A stretch of DNA of 64,000 nt from Clostridiaceae bacterium (GCA_012840085.1 DUMB01000054.1:1-64000), one strand, 5' to 3'; numbered from the stretch's first letter, positions 37,340 through 47,724 are shown. The notes: generated by a model not told the origin, from the sequence alone. Translations and numbers: made by a program.

Positions 37340-37690
37340 CTAATCCTCAGCCGATTTTGAAGTTATGATACCGTCAGCCCACAATCTCTCCAGATTATAA
37401 AAATTCCTGTCCTCTTCGTGGAATATGTGTACAACTACATCACCATAATCAATTAATATCCACCTTGCGCTATTGTAACCTTCCTTACGAAGGTGCTGGT
37501 GTCCGTCATTGACCAGCTTTTCTTCCAGCTCGTCAGCAAGAGTCCTGATATGAGTAGTTGAAGTTCCACTGCAAATTACAAAGTAGTCGGCAAGTGTTGA
37601 AATTTTAGTTATATCAATAATATCTATATCCCTTGCCTTCTTGCTCTTCAGCGTTTCAACAATCTTATCAACTAAATTTTTTGAATCCAA
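37340..37690 (-). CDS. rsfS: Ribosomal silencing factor RsfS
   Basis: 116 residues of the RsfS/Iojap family, which binds ribosomal protein uL14 and blocks subunit joining in starvation. Motifs DIDIIDITKISTLADYFVICSGTSTTHIRTLADELEEKL and EGYNSARWILIDYGDVVVHIFHEEDRNFYNLERLW are diagnostic. AGGAAGG-type site upstream. It belongs to the nadD-yqeK-rsfS-leuS order common in Clostridia. Confidence 0.96.
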   Translation of the reverse strand: MDSKNLVDKIVETLKSKKARDIDIIDITKISTLADYFVICSGTSTTHIRTLADELEEKLVNDGHQHLRKEGYNSARWILIDYGDVVVHIFHEEDRNFYNLERLWADGIITSKSAED

Positions 37691-37739
37691 TAACCTATCC
37701 TTCCTCTCTAATTTGCTAATTAAAATATAATATTTCTAA

Positions 37740-37860
37740 TTTTTAATAAAAAATAATATATGATTTACTAATAATAATCTAATAATAATAATCTAATAAA
37801 AACAATCCAATCAAAATAGTCCAATCAAAAATAATATAATCAAAAATCAGCTTATTGTCA
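37740..37860. repeat. Degenerate AT-rich tandem repeat upstream of rsfS
   Basis: Short words AATAATAATCTAAT and CCAATCAAAA recur in imperfect tandem across the gap between rsfS and the next gene. No coding potential is seen. Confidence 0.6.
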
Positions 37861-37925
37861 AAAAATGTTTATAAATAACATAACAAATAATTCGAATAGT
37901 ATTATATCCTAAAAAAAAACATATG

Positions 37926-38129
37926 TTAAGCATAAATTTGACACAATAATATTGTGCCTCTGTCTGCGTCAGAATTCAAATAGGCAGTGCTCTCTGTTGC
38001 TTCTTTCGGTGAATTGTTAAAAATTCTGGCATCATTTTTAAAATTAATGACTATAAAAACGCTCATTGTTATAAGAATTATTGTTCCTATTATATAAAAG
38101 ACAATACTAAATCCTGATTTTTTGTTCAC
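37926..38129 (-). CDS. Small single-TM protein between yqeK and rsfS
   Basis: 67 residues from a GTG start with AAGGAAGGTG seven bases upstream. Residues 9-29 (IVFYIIGTIILITMSVFIVIN) form one membrane helix after a short basic N-terminus. The remainder is polar (KNDARIFNNSPKEATESTAYLNSDADRG) and ends LLCQIYA. In many Clostridia a LytR-CpsA-Psr wall-ligase gene sits at this position, so this could be a truncated remnant or an unrelated small membrane protein. Function unknown. Confidence 0.55.
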   Translation of the reverse strand: MNKKSGFSIVFYIIGTIILITMSVFIVINFKNDARIFNNSPKEATESTAYLNSDADRGTILLCQIYA

Positions 38130-38166
38130 AGCAATTCACCTTCCTTCTTTATGTTTCTTGATCTGC

Positions 38167-38769
38167 CTACATTTTATCTGCCTTCCTGCCGGCAGCCTTA
38201 TTTTTAATCAGCTTTGCCGCAAGTAAGCTGTTTCTGGCAGAGATTGAAAGAGGATGAATCAGTGCACGCTTTGAAGTAACATATATAAGTGTACTGTCCA
38301 GCGCCATTATAATAGCTTCATCCAGATCTTCAAACACTGTTTTTCTTATATTGTCAATGTTCGAAAAATTTCTTCCGGGTTCTATATAATCCGCTATGAA
38401 TATAATCTTATCCAAAAGGTTCATATTTTCATACCCGGTAGTATGATAATATATAGCATTCAACACACATTTGTCTGTTACGCCAAAATCCCTCTCAGCC
38501 AGCTTTGCTCCAATATAACCATGAAGGAGTTCAGGCTGAAGCTTTGTAACTTCGTCAGTTTCAATCCCGAACATTTCACACATTTTAAATATTTCTTCAC
38601 CTTTGATGCCTTTTGCACAGTCATGTAAGAGCCCCGCGACAGCGGCTTTATCCACATCGGCTCCGTATCGTTTTGCAAGCTGTACAGCACTTTCCATCAC
38701 ATTTACCGAATGTATAAACCTTTTTTCTGTGACCATCTTTTTTAATTTTGTTTTAAAGCTTTCAAGCAT
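38167..38769 (-). CDS. yqeK: HD-domain diadenosine tetraphosphate hydrolase YqeK
   Basis: HD-family phosphohydrolase that cleaves Ap4A symmetrically. Motifs are KRFIHSVNVMESAVQLAKRYG, AGLLHDCAKGI, HGYIGAKLAE and FIADYIEPGR. The start at 38769 (MLESFKTKLKKM) has AGGTG eight bases upstream and lies seven bases after nadD; the longer frame to 38829 would overlap nadD. The 200 residues match the family. Confidence 0.93.
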   Translation of the reverse strand: MLESFKTKLKKMVTEKRFIHSVNVMESAVQLAKRYGADVDKAAVAGLLHDCAKGIKGEEIFKMCEMFGIETDEVTKLQPELLHGYIGAKLAERDFGVTDKCVLNAIYYHTTGYENMNLLDKIIFIADYIEPGRNFSNIDNIRKTVFEDLDEAIIMALDSTLIYVTSKRALIHPLSISARNSLLAAKLIKNKAAGRKADKM

Positions 38770-38776
38770 TCCGTCA

Positions 38777-39394
38777 TCACCTGTATAGCCCGTTTGCATA
38801 TATATATTCTTCAACACTCTCCGGGACAAGATATTTTATTGACCTTGATTCTCTTATCCGTTTTCTTATATCCGTCGATGAAATTTCTATCAACGGTGTA
38901 TCTATAATATCAATTTTAGCTGAAAAGCAACGTTCAAGCCGTCTGGCTTCGCTACATATTTTTTCACTGTCGAAACCAGGTCTCATAACCGCAACAAATT
39001 GGCACAATGTGAACACTTTCCTGTATTCCTTCCATGTAACTAATTGCGGTACTGTATCTGCACCAATGATGAAATAAAATTTACAATTCTCAGGGTATTT
39101 TTCTTTTAGCTCCATAAGCGTATCTACGGTATATGTATATCCTGGCCTGTCAACCTCAATACTTGATACTTCAAAAAAAGGGTTACTCTCAATAGCTTTC
39201 TTTACCATATTTAGCCTATGTATAGAGCCGGTAACTTCTATATCCGTCTTATGTGGCGGATCTCCAACCGGTATAAATATTATCTTGTCAAGATTAAGCC
39301 TTTCCCTGATCTCCTGAGCAGCTATAAGATGTCCATAGTGGATCGGGTCAAAGGTTCCTCCTGATATACCTATTCTTAAACATTCAGATTTCAT
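38777..39394 (-). CDS. nadD: Nicotinate-nucleotide adenylyltransferase
   Basis: Transfers AMP from ATP to nicotinate mononucleotide in NAD synthesis. It has the nucleotidyltransferase motif GISGGTFDPIHYGHL, FIPVGDPPHK and ISSTDIRKRIRE. The start used is the second ATG (MKSECLRIG) at 39394 with AAGGTG seven bases upstream; the ATG eight codons earlier lacks a site. Length about 205 residues is usual. It is followed directly by yqeK. Confidence 0.95.
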   Translation of the reverse strand: MKSECLRIGISGGTFDPIHYGHLIAAQEIRERLNLDKIIFIPVGDPPHKTDIEVTGSIHRLNMVKKAIESNPFFEVSSIEVDRPGYTYTVDTLMELKEKYPENCKFYFIIGADTVPQLVTWKEYRKVFTLCQFVAVMRPGFDSEKICSEARRLERCFSAKIDIIDTPLIEISSTDIRKRIRESRSIKYLVPESVEEYIYANGLYR

Positions 39395-39439
39395 GATAAA
39401 ACACCTTTTGTACTGCATTAATCCGGCAGCAGTATATTA

Positions 39440-39600
39440 TTGCTCCTTTGAATATTACATGTATTTTTGTTTTTTTGTATTGTATATTACATATATTACT
39501 TTCATTTTTTATACTATATAATACTTATATTTTCCTGTATTTTATATTACTTACATTAGTGTATTAAATTTTATTTACGTATTACATATATATAAAGCAG
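39440..39600. repeat. Degenerate AT-rich tandem repeat upstream of nadD
   Basis: Imperfect copies of a TGTATTATATTACATATATTAC-like word fill the gap upstream of nadD. No gene is seen. Confidence 0.6.
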
Positions 39601-39620
39601 GTTGCATTACTGTGTTTTGT

Positions 39621-39698
39621 ACAAAAAGTCATATTTTGACTTTCCTCAAGATAAGCCCATTATAACACAAGAAAGGTTTTTCTTAAAGAAAAACCTTT
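39621..39698 (-). terminator. Two hairpins downstream of purD
   Basis: A perfect 13-bp inverted repeat, AAAGGTTTTTCTT (39672-39684) and AAGAAAAACCTTT (39686-39698), lies 17 bases after the purD stop. About 30 bases further downstream a second stem, AAAGTC/GACTTT (39625-39643), is followed on the minus strand by TTTTT. The second fits a rho-independent terminator of the purine operon. Confidence 0.65.
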
Positions 39699-39714
39699 AC
39701 TTCTCCATTTCCTC

Positions 39715-40974
39715 TTATTTAATTCCTATATCCCTTCTATAATGTGCATCCTTGAAGTTTATTTTTCCTACGCCTTCATATGCCTTTTTGATAGCGCCAT
39801 CCAACGTATCATCCATAGCGGTTACACCCAGCACGCGTCCGCCGGCGGTATAATACCTGCCGTTTTCAAACCTGGTTCCGGCATGGAACACAATTATATC
39901 TTGTTCTTTCTCAGCTTCATTAATACCCTCTATCTCATATCCGGTCTGATATTTCTGGGGATATCCGCCGGATGCCATTATTACACACACAGCAGCCCTG
40001 TCGTCCCACTCAACCTTTACCTCATCAAGTCTTTCATCAATTACTGCATTAAATATTTCAAGCAAGTCACTTTTTAATCTGGGCAGAACAACCTGTGTCT
40101 CCGGATCTCCGAACCTTGCATTATATTCAAGCACCTTTGGTCCGTCATCCGTCAATATCAGGCCAAAATACAGAACTCCTTTAAATTTTCTGTTTTCCAT
40201 GTTCATTGCATTGACTGTAGGCCTAAAAATGTTTTCCATACAGTATTGTGCAATTTCGGAAGTGTAAATCCTGCTGGGTGAGAAAGTACCCATACCTCCC
40301 GTGTTGAGCCCTCTATCCCCGTCCAAAGCTCTTTTATGATCCTGGGAGCTCACCATGGGGACTATTGTCTTACCGTCAGTAAAGGCAAGTATTGAGACTT
40401 CCTGTCCTACAAGAAATTCCTCAATAACTATTCTGTTTCCTGCTTCTCCGAAAGTTTTTTCGTCCATTATACTGTATACGGCCTCACGGGCTTCCTCAAA
40501 GTTTTGAGCAATTATTACACCCTTGCCGAGGGCAAGTCCGTCAGCTTTAACGACAATAGGAAATTTCTGATGGGACAGATATCCAATTGCATCTTTACTA
40601 TTGTCAAATACCTCATACCTGGCAGTAGGTATGTTATATTTTTTCATCAAATCCTTTGCAAAGGACTTGCTCCATTCGATTATTGCGGCATCTTTTTTAG
40701 GTCCGAATGCCCTTATTCCTTCCTTCTCCAGTTCATCCACCATTCCCGCTGCAAGAGGGTCATCAGGTGTAACAACAACCAGATCAATATTATTTTCCTT
40801 TGAAAAAGCCTTAATCCCCTCAATATCAGTTGCCTTAATGGAAATGCACTGTGCAAGGGAAGATATACCTCCGTTTCCGGGAGCACAATAAATTTTTTCA
40901 ACCGAAGGGTTCTGAGCCAGTTTCCATACAACTGCGTGTTCCCTTCCTCCTCCGCCGACAACAAGTATCCTCAT
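39715..40974 (-). CDS. purD: Phosphoribosylamine-glycine ligase (GARS)
   Basis: ATP-grasp enzyme for the second step of purine synthesis. Motifs VVGGGGREHA, CAPGNGG, VKADGLALGKGV, GTFSPSRIY and LEYNARFGDPETQVVLP are diagnostic; 419 residues are normal. GAGGAT lies upstream of the ATG. It is the last gene of the purine run, 24 bases after purH. Confidence 0.97.
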   Translation of the reverse strand: MRILVVGGGGREHAVVWKLAQNPSVEKIYCAPGNGGISSLAQCISIKATDIEGIKAFSKENNIDLVVVTPDDPLAAGMVDELEKEGIRAFGPKKDAAIIEWSKSFAKDLMKKYNIPTARYEVFDNSKDAIGYLSHQKFPIVVKADGLALGKGVIIAQNFEEAREAVYSIMDEKTFGEAGNRIVIEEFLVGQEVSILAFTDGKTIVPMVSSQDHKRALDGDRGLNTGGMGTFSPSRIYTSEIAQYCMENIFRPTVNAMNMENRKFKGVLYFGLILTDDGPKVLEYNARFGDPETQVVLPRLKSDLLEIFNAVIDERLDEVKVEWDDRAAVCVIMASGGYPQKYQTGYEIEGINEAEKEQDIIVFHAGTRFENGRYYTAGGRVLGVTAMDDTLDGAIKKAYEGVGKINFKDAHYRRDIGIK

Positions 40975-40998
40975 GTTATCATCCTCTCATTAAACATA

Positions 40999-42543
40999 CT
41001 AGTGCTTAAAATGCCTCATGCCCGTAAAAATCATTGCAATCCCGTGTTTATTGCAGGCTTCGATTGACTCCTTGTCCTTTATCGAACCGCCCGGCTGAAC
41101 TATTGCAGTAATTCCTGCCTTTGCCGCAGCCTCTACACAATCAGGGAACGGGAAAAATGCATCGGAAGCCATAACCGCTCCTTTTGATCTTTCCCCGGCA
41201 TACTCTATTGCAATTTTAGCAGCCATTATCCTGTTGGTTTGCCCGGGCCCGACTCCAAGAGTCTGCTTACCTTTGGCGACAACAATACCGTTTGATTTAG
41301 TGTGTTTTACAACCTTCATGGCAAAAACAAGATCTTCGAGTTCAGCTGCTGAAGGCTTTTTATCTGTCACATACTCAATATTGTCAATGTCAATAAGCTT
41401 ATCGTTGTACTCCTGTACGAGCAGTCCTCCAACTACCTTCTTCATGTCGTAAGTATCTTTTGAAACTTTCGATGATATATTTTCAAGCTCCAGAATCCTT
41501 ATGTTTTTCTTTTGTGACAGAATCTCCAGGGCTTCTTTGGTATAGGAAGGAGCAATTACTATTTCCACGAATATCTTGTTTATCTCTTCCGCAGTTCTTG
41601 CATCAATTTCTCTGTTAGCCGCAATTATGCCGCCAAATATTGATACAGGGTCTGCCTCGTAAGCTTTTATGTAGGCTTCATATATGTTTTCAGCACTTGC
41701 AACTCCGCATGGATTTGCATGCTTTACTGCCACAACTGTAGGTTCGTCAAACTCCTTAAGAAGTTCCAGCGCTCCATTGGCATCATTAATGTTGTTATAT
41801 GACAATTCCTTGCCGTGAAGCTGCTTCGCTGCAGTAATACTGCCGGTGCATGAACCCACTTCTTTGTAGAAAACTGCTTTCTGATGCGGATTTTCTCCAT
41901 AGCGCATATCCTGAACTTTTTCAAAAGTAAGGGAAAGTGTTTGCGGGAAAACCTTTTCATCAAGTTTGTCCCTGAGATAGTTTGCAATAAGTGTGTCATA
42001 GTGGCTTGTGTGTTCGAATACTTTATAGGCGAGCTTGAACTTCGTCTTTAAGGATATTTCCCCGCTTTGTTCAAGTTCTTCCAATACGACAGAATAGTCA
42101 GCAGGATCTACAATTACCGCTACATCCTGATAATTCTTTGCAGCAGCTCTCAACATTGTCGGGCCGCCAATATCAATGTTTTCAATTGCTTCCTCTAGCT
42201 GAATGTTTTCTTTAAGAATTGTTTGTTTGAAGGGATAAAGATTAATAACAACCAGATCAATGGTTTCAACACCTAGCTCATCAAGCTGCTTCATATGTTC
42301 CGGATTGCTTCTCATTGCCAAAATCCCGGCATGAATCTTGGGGTGAAGAGTCTTAACCCTTCCGTCCAGGCATTCCGGAAATCTTGTAACATCCGACACG
42401 TTTATTACATTTATGCCTGCATCACTTAATGCCTTTGCAGTGCCTCCTGTGGATATTATCTCTATACCCTTGCTGTCCAATGCCTTTGCGAACTCTACAA
42501 TTCCAGTCTTGTCAGACACGCTAATCAACGCACGTTTAATCAC
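40999..42543 (-). CDS. purH: Bifunctional AICAR transformylase / IMP cyclohydrolase
   Basis: Performs the last two steps to IMP. The N-terminal IMPCH half ([44 protein letters not shown]) is followed by the AICAR transformylase half ([41 protein letters not shown]). The GTG at 42543 gives the usual beginning of [13 protein letters not shown] ten bases after AGGAG; a GTG three codons earlier is too close to that site. About 514 residues. Confidence 0.97.
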   Translation of the reverse strand: MIKRALISVSDKTGIVEFAKALDSKGIEIISTGGTAKALSDAGINVINVSDVTRFPECLDGRVKTLHPKIHAGILAMRSNPEHMKQLDELGVETIDLVVINLYPFKQTILKENIQLEEAIENIDIGGPTMLRAAAKNYQDVAVIVDPADYSVVLEELEQSGEISLKTKFKLAYKVFEHTSHYDTLIANYLRDKLDEKVFPQTLSLTFEKVQDMRYGENPHQKAVFYKEVGSCTGSITAAKQLHGKELSYNNINDANGALELLKEFDEPTVVAVKHANPCGVASAENIYEAYIKAYEADPVSIFGGIIAANREIDARTAEEINKIFVEIVIAPSYTKEALEILSQKKNIRILELENISSKVSKDTYDMKKVVGGLLVQEYNDKLIDIDNIEYVTDKKPSAAELEDLVFAMKVVKHTKSNGIVVAKGKQTLGVGPGQTNRIMAAKIAIEYAGERSKGAVMASDAFFPFPDCVEAAAKAGITAIVQPGGSIKDKESIEACNKHGIAMIFTGMRHFKH

Positions 42544-42589
42544 TGGTCTCACACTCCTATTCGTTTTATTCTGTATAGCTGTTTCACAA

Positions 42590-42740
42590 TTTTATTTCAG
42601 CCGTTTTTGATTCTATCGGTATTTGCTTTCGTCTTTTTTGCTTCTATCGTATTTGTTTCCGTTTTTGTTTATTTCATCTGATGTCTCTATCATTCGCTAT
42701 CTTTGGCTTTTATCTTGTTATGATTATTATCTTGCATGTT
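42590..42740. repeat. Degenerate tandem repeat between purN and purH
   Basis: Imperfect copies of TTTTGCTTCTATCGTATTTG-like words fill the gap inside the purine operon. The DNA is T-rich on the plus strand, A-rich in the transcript. No gene is seen. Confidence 0.6.
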
Positions 42741-42750
42741 TCAAGCAATA

Positions 42751-43377
42751 CTAATCTGTTATAGTAACCTTTCTTCCATTTAACACAAGCCTTCCTTCTG
42801 AAAAAAGCTTAATGGCCTGCGGCAGTATCTTCCATTCCGCCTCCTCCATCACCCTCTTTTGAAGAGTTTCAGGTGTGTCATCATCTCTTACTTCTACAGC
42901 TTTTTGCAAAATAATAGGGCCCGAATCATATTCAGGCTCGACAAAATGGACAGTTGCTCCGGTAATCTTAACTCCGTATTCCAGCGCCTTCTGATGAGGA
43001 ATAATTCCATAATAGCCCTTTCCGCAGAAGGAAGGTATGAGAGAGGGATGTATATTCATTATCCTGCCTCTGTATTTTTCAATGAATTTCTCTCCAACCA
43101 TTGTAAGAAAACCTGCCATTACAACCAATCCCACACCATGACTTTCGAAACATTGTATAAGGGCATCATCATATGCTTCTATTGACTCATATGCTTTCCT
43201 TGAGATAACTATAGAGGGTATATTGTGCTTTTTTGCCCTTTCCAGGGCAAATGCACCGGATCTGCTTGAAACCACTACAGCTATGGAACAATCCTTTAAG
43301 TATCCGCTTTCAATACTGTCTATTATAGCTTGCAGGTTTGTTCCACCACCTGAAACCAGTATGCCAAGGTTCAGCAT
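42751..43377 (-). CDS. purN: Phosphoribosylglycinamide formyltransferase
   Basis: Transfers a formyl group from 10-formyltetrahydrofolate to GAR. Motifs [39 protein letters not shown] and [13 protein letters not shown] are diagnostic. 208 residues. It overlaps the end of purM by seven bases, indicating translational coupling. A repeat-filled gap of about 200 bases separates it from purH. Confidence 0.97.
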   Translation of the reverse strand: MLNLGILVSGGGTNLQAIIDSIESGYLKDCSIAVVVSSRSGAFALERAKKHNIPSIVISRKAYESIEAYDDALIQCFESHGVGLVVMAGFLTMVGEKFIEKYRGRIMNIHPSLIPSFCGKGYYGIIPHQKALEYGVKITGATVHFVEPEYDSGPIILQKAVEVRDDDTPETLQKRVMEEAEWKILPQAIKLFSEGRLVLNGRKVTITD

Positions 43378-44387
43378 ATATCTACACCAGCCTCTCCCTT
43401 AACTATTTCACCTATCAGATATGCCTGCTTCTCCTGGCTGTTAAGGTAGGACAGTATTTCATCTGCAGCATCCCTGTCTACCGCAATAACCATACCTATG
43501 CCCATATTAAAAGTATTGTACATATCTTCCTCGGGTACGTTTCCTACGTTTTGCAAAAGGCCGAATATAGGAAGTACAGGCCATGTACCTTTGTTTATCT
43601 TTACTCTTAATCCTTCAGGGAGCATTCGTGGAATATTTTCAATGAATCCTCCGCCTGTAATATGGGATATTCCTTTTATATTAAATTTGCGTATCAAATC
43701 AAGAATGGTCCTGACATATATTTTAGTAGGCTTCAGGAGTTCTTCTCCAAGAGTACAGCCAAGGCTCTCTATAAATTCCTGCAATTTCTTTTCATTGGGA
43801 TTTAGTATCTTTCTGACCAGTGAATACCCATTGCTGTGTATTCCCGATGACGCAAGCCCTATAAGCCTGTCCCCTTCTCTTATGCCACTTCCGTCGATAA
43901 TTTTGCTTTTCTCAACAACACCCACGGCAAATCCTGCAATATCATATTCATCCTCGGTATAAAACCCCGGCATTTCAGCAGTTTCACCACCGATTAAAGC
44001 ACAGCCTGCCATTACGCATCCGTCCGCTACTCCTTTTACTATCTCCGCCACTTTCTGAGGCCTGTTCTTTCCAATGGCGATATAGTCGAGGAAAAACAGC
44101 GGTTCTGCTCCACTGCACACAATATCGTTAACACACATTGCAACGCAATCTATTCCCACTGTATCGTGCTTATCCAGGTAAAAAGCAATCTTCAGTTTTG
44201 TACCAACTCCATCGGTACCTGAGACAAGTACAGGTTCATTGTACTTTCCAAGGGCAAAAAGCCCTCCAAATCCACCAATATCAGTAAGCACTTCCGGTCT
44301 GAATGTCCTCTTTACGTCTTTTTTCATTAGGCGCACAGCCTCATAACCGGCTTCAATATTGACACCGGCTTCTTTATAGGTAGTCAT
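43371..44387 (-). CDS. purM: Phosphoribosylformylglycinamidine cyclo-ligase (AIRS)
   Basis: ATP-dependent ring closure that makes AIR. Motifs [62 protein letters not shown] and [16 protein letters not shown] are diagnostic; 338 residues. Its ATG overlaps the purF stop (ATGA), so it is coupled to purF. Confidence 0.97.
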   Translation of the reverse strand: MTTYKEAGVNIEAGYEAVRLMKKDVKRTFRPEVLTDIGGFGGLFALGKYNEPVLVSGTDGVGTKLKIAFYLDKHDTVGIDCVAMCVNDIVCSGAEPLFFLDYIAIGKNRPQKVAEIVKGVADGCVMAGCALIGGETAEMPGFYTEDEYDIAGFAVGVVEKSKIIDGSGIREGDRLIGLASSGIHSNGYSLVRKILNPNEKKLQEFIESLGCTLGEELLKPTKIYVRTILDLIRKFNIKGISHITGGGFIENIPRMLPEGLRVKINKGTWPVLPIFGLLQNVGNVPEEDMYNTFNMGIGMVIAVDRDAADEILSYLNSQEKQAYLIGEIVKGEAGVDIC

Positions 44388-45808
44388 ACTGCTCCCCCTT
44401 TACAGCTATTTATTTCCTTGTCAGGCACCTCAACCGGATAGCCCCCGTCAAAACATGCAGTGCAAAATCCACATCTTGCTCCTCTCGGAGTCTTAAGCAA
44501 ACCTTCCAGACTCAGGTATCCAAGGCTGTCTGCACCTATCATTTCTCTAATTTCTTCAATGGAATTATTGGATGCAACAAGCTGTTTCCTTGTGGCAGTA
44601 TCTATGCCAAAATAACAAGGATACTTATATGGAGGTGAGCTGACTCTCATATGTACCTCTTTTGCCCCTGCACTTTTAAGTATTTGTACAATCCTTCTTG
44701 TAGTTGTGCCTCTGACTATGGAATCATCCACCATCACGACTCTTTTTCCTTCAATTTCACTTCTCATTGCATTAAATTTAATTCTTACTCCAATTTCCCT
44801 CTTATCCTGAGTAGGTTGTATAAATGTTCTGCCGATATATTTGTTCTTTAGAAGTCCCTGACCATAAGGTATGCCTGATTCCCTTGAAAATCCCAAAGCA
44901 GCATTCAGTCCGCCATCCGGTGCTCCTATAACAATATCTGCATCGACTGGATGTTCTCTTGCCAGCTGGCGTCCTGCCTCTACTCTTGCGTGATGTACAC
45001 ATGCACCGTCAATTACACTGTCAGGTCTTGCAAAATATACAAACTCAAAAATACAAAGTTTTGACTCTCTGCAGCTTCCCGAATTAACAGATCTTAGTCC
45101 ATCTTTATCAACAATAACAATTTCTCCGGGATTTACGTCGCGAATAAACTCTGCTCCTATGGCATCAAGAGCACAGGATTCTGATGCAAGCACATATGAA
45201 TTATTCAGCTTTCCAATGCACAATGGCCTTATTCCAAAAGGATCCCTGATTCCTACAAGGCTATCGGGCGTAAGTATAACAAGCGCATAAGAGCCTTTAA
45301 TTTCCTTAACGGTATTAGCAAAGGTTTCCTCAATATTTGAACTTGTCAGACAGTATCTTGAAATGAGGTTTGCTATTACTTCTGTATCATTTGTGGATTG
45401 AAAAATTGCTCCGTTCTCTTCCAGTTTGTTTCTAATCTCAGCAGCATTCACCAGGTTGCCGTTGTGAGCAAGGGCAATCTGTCCGCCTCTGTACTTTACA
45501 ACCATAGGCTGTGCATTCTCTCTTAAACTTGCGCCCGTCGTTGAATACCTTACATGGCCTATGGCAATTTTCCCTTTAAGATGATTCAGTACCACATCAT
45601 TGAATATTTCAGGCACAAGCCCCATGTCCTTGTGGTACAAAATAGTTCCTCCGTCATTTACGGCTATCCCGGCACTTTCCTGTCCCCTGTGCTGAAGTGC
45701 ATACAGGCCGAAATAAGTCAGTCTTGCAATATCATGATTATCGTTGTCATATATACCGAATACTCCACATTCTTCTCTTAATTTATCCAATCTAAAATCG
45801 TATGCCAT
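44384..45808 (-). CDS. purF: Amidophosphoribosyltransferase
   Basis: Committed step of purine synthesis: PRPP plus glutamine to phosphoribosylamine. The N-terminal Ntn glutaminase nucleophile is Cys14 (EECGVFG), so residues 1-13 are a propeptide. RHRGQESAG, the PRPP-binding [11 protein letters not shown] and cysteines in [13 protein letters not shown] and GFCTACFDG suggest the Fe-S-containing Bacillus-type enzyme. 474 residues. AGAGGTC precedes the ATG. Confidence 0.97.
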   Translation of the reverse strand: MAYDFRLDKLREECGVFGIYDNDNHDIARLTYFGLYALQHRGQESAGIAVNDGGTILYHKDMGLVPEIFNDVVLNHLKGKIAIGHVRYSTTGASLRENAQPMVVKYRGGQIALAHNGNLVNAAEIRNKLEENGAIFQSTNDTEVIANLISRYCLTSSNIEETFANTVKEIKGSYALVILTPDSLVGIRDPFGIRPLCIGKLNNSYVLASESCALDAIGAEFIRDVNPGEIVIVDKDGLRSVNSGSCRESKLCIFEFVYFARPDSVIDGACVHHARVEAGRQLAREHPVDADIVIGAPDGGLNAALGFSRESGIPYGQGLLKNKYIGRTFIQPTQDKREIGVRIKFNAMRSEIEGKRVVMVDDSIVRGTTTRRIVQILKSAGAKEVHMRVSSPPYKYPCYFGIDTATRKQLVASNNSIEEIREMIGADSLGYLSLEGLLKTPRGARCGFCTACFDGGYPVEVPDKEINSCKGGAV

Positions 45809-45888
45809 TATTGACCTCTCCCAAAATAACTATAATTTTCTACGACTATAACCTGAATTACTGCAAATATAAACTGTCAAGTTGAAAT

Positions 45889-46416
45889 CTAGCAAGTCGG
45901 ATTGAATTCATCTCTAATCTTCTTCTGAAGCGCTGTATTTTTTTCTTCGACTTCCTTGGCTAAGTCTTCCTTGAATTTTTTCATTTTAGCTCTCAGTTCC
46001 TCTGATGAAAGGGAAAGTATCTGAATTGCTAGAAGTGCTGCATTTTTTGCTCCGTCTATTGCGACTGTCGCAACAGGTATACCACTGGGCATCTGAACGA
46101 TGGAAAGCAGTGAATCCAGTCCATCCATCGTACTTGACTTTACAGGTACTCCTATAACCGGTAAAACGGTGTATGCCGCTAATACCCCCGGAAGATGGGC
46201 TGCCTTTCCTGCTGCCGCAATTATTACGCCAAATCCCTTTTCCTCAGCGGTTTTTGCAAACTCTGCAGCCTTTTCAGGTGTCCTGTGGGCAGAGCAAACT
46301 AAAACTTCAACATCGATACCGAATGCCTTAAGAGTCTTAATACAAGACTCAAGTACCGGATAGTCGGAATCACTTCCCATTACTACTGCAACCTTAGGCA
46401 AGTTAGAAATATACAT
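45889..46416 (-). CDS. purE: N5-carboxyaminoimidazole ribonucleotide mutase
   Basis: Class I PurE that rearranges N5-CAIR to CAIR. Motifs VVMGSDSDYPVLE, SAHRTPEKAAEFAKTAEEKGFGVIIAAAGKAAHLPGV and GVPVKSSTMDGLDSLLSIVQMPSGIPVATVAI are diagnostic. 175 residues. GGAGG lies ten bases before the ATG. It heads the purE-F-M-N-H-D run; purC, purB, purQ, purL and purK are not in the window. Confidence 0.97.
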   Translation of the reverse strand: MYISNLPKVAVVMGSDSDYPVLESCIKTLKAFGIDVEVLVCSAHRTPEKAAEFAKTAEEKGFGVIIAAAGKAAHLPGVLAAYTVLPVIGVPVKSSTMDGLDSLLSIVQMPSGIPVATVAIDGAKNAALLAIQILSLSSEELRAKMKKFKEDLAKEVEEKNTALQKKIRDEFNPTC

Positions 46417-46462
46417 GTTCTTTCATCCTCCATATCAAACCTGATAACTTACGTCATTGCAG

Positions 46463-46572
46463 CGAAACTATACTAAATATAGTCTCACAAATGAAATATC
46501 CTGCCAAATCCGAACAAATCCCATTCCCTCTCATCGAGATTAAGAAATCGAAATATGTCGGATATTGGCAGG
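46463..46572 (-). promoter_or_regulatory. Structured 5' leader of the purine operon
   Basis: Two hairpins lie in the purE leader. The first has TCGGATATTGGCAGG (46558-46572) paired with CCTGCCAAATCCGA (46500-46513), 14 pairs with one bulged base. The second has GAAACTATA (46464-46472) paired with TATAGTCTC (46478-46486). The aptamer core of the known purine riboswitch is not recognisable. Function unknown. Confidence 0.5.
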
Positions 46573-46634
46573 CAACAACAAAAACATATTAAACTTCAAC
46601 ACACTGAAAAGCTTGTTGTTATCAGTCATTTCCC

Positions 46635-46722
46635 AATGTTCGCATTATTAAGTTATTACATTAATTATACTATCAGACATGAATAATATTGTCAATCTTT
46701 AGAAGAAAAAAATACGAACATT
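46635..46722 (-). promoter_or_regulatory. purE promoter flanked by inverted CGAACATT words
   Basis: On the minus strand TTGACA (46690-46695) and TAGTAT (46667-46672) have a 17-base spacer; TATAAT overlaps at 46664-46669. CGAACATT at 46715-46722 and AATGTTCG at 46635-46642 flank it as inverted copies, resembling the core of the Bacillus PurBox (CCGAAC). Regulation by a purine repressor is inferred. Confidence 0.5.
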
Positions 46723-46749
46723 TTATGATAATTTTTTATGAATATTCGC

Positions 46750-47724
46750 CTATTTAAGTATAAACAACAATAAAGGCAATGTAATAACACTTAAAACTGT
46801 TGAGATGAAGACACCTTCAGTAGCATACTGATAGTCAGAATTGTATTCTGCAGTGAGTGCAGAGACAATTGTTCCAGCCGGCATAGCCAGCTGAAGCACA
46901 ATAACATTAAGCACCAAAGGATCAAGATTCCTGCCTGCAAACTGAAGAACAATATATGCCACTACAGGTATAACCAACAGCTTGACAAAGGAAAAAATGA
47001 AAATTGAATATTTTTTAAAGATATCTGAAACACTCCGAAAAGTGGCTTTTGATAAAATCAAACCAATAAATATCATTGAAATATATGTTGTAGATTTGCC
47101 TAAAGGATTTAATGCATCAAAAACCATCTTGTAGACTGTTCCAAGCAGACCAAACCTGCGTGTAAGTTCCTGGAAATTAACAGCAATAGCCACAATACCT
47201 ATGGCAAAAGCCAGTGTATTTATATTAAACAGATGCTTAATATTGTCCCTCCAGCTTTTCGTGTTTTGCCTGTTAACAAGATAGATGCCCAATGTCCAAA
47301 GCAATGTGTCATTTGCTAATTGGAAAAATATTGCATAAATTAGCCCTCTGTTTCCATATAGGGATTCCAGAAGGGGAAAGCCCATATAAGCTATATTCCC
47401 AAAAGTTGAAAGCATTTTATAAATACTTTTCTGTGCATCGTCAATTTTTAACCTGTCTGAAATCAACTTTGCTATAACAAAGGAAAACAATATAAATACC
47501 AGACCGCAAATGTATACTATGCAACCATCTATTATTTCCTGTTTGGAAAAGTCGTACCCCGTAAGTGTTGTGAATATAAGAGACGGAAGTGTAACTTTTA
47601 CTACAAATTTTGAAAGTACAACTCCAGAGTTCTCAGGAAGATGTTTTTTCTTTCCTGATATAAAACCTACCAAAGCCAATATTACAAGTATTACGATTTG
47701 TCTTATAATAGTTATCTGCTGCAA
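46750..47724 (-). CDS. AEC (auxin efflux carrier) family transporter
   Basis: 324-residue membrane protein with about ten hydrophobic segments in two halves. Motifs GFISGKKKHLPENSGVVLSKFVVKVTLPSLIFTTL, FGNIAYMGFPLLESLYG and QLAMPAGTIVSALTAEYNSD match the AEC family (permease of malate or other organic anions). The start is a TTG with GGGGG eleven bases upstream; no better start is visible. Substrate unknown. It is divergent from guaA. Confidence 0.88.
   Translation of the reverse strand: MQQITIIRQIVILVILALVGFISGKKKHLPENSGVVLSKFVVKVTLPSLIFTTLTGYDFSKQEIIDGCIVYICGLVFILFSFVIAKLISDRLKIDDAQKSIYKMLSTFGNIAYMGFPLLESLYGNRGLIYAIFFQLANDTLLWTLGIYLVNRQNTKSWRDNIKHLFNINTLAFAIGIVAIAVNFQELTRRFGLLGTVYKMVFDALNPLGKSTTYISMIFIGLILSKATFRSVSDIFKKYSIFIFSFVKLLVIPVVAYIVLQFAGRNLDPLVLNVIVLQLAMPAGTIVSALTAEYNSDYQYATEGVFISTVLSVITLPLLLFILK

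Noticed and set aside
46417-46749. Purine riboswitch upstream of purE (and guaA)
   Set aside because: I looked for the aptamer core and conserved loops on the right strand and did not find them; only unclassified hairpins are present.
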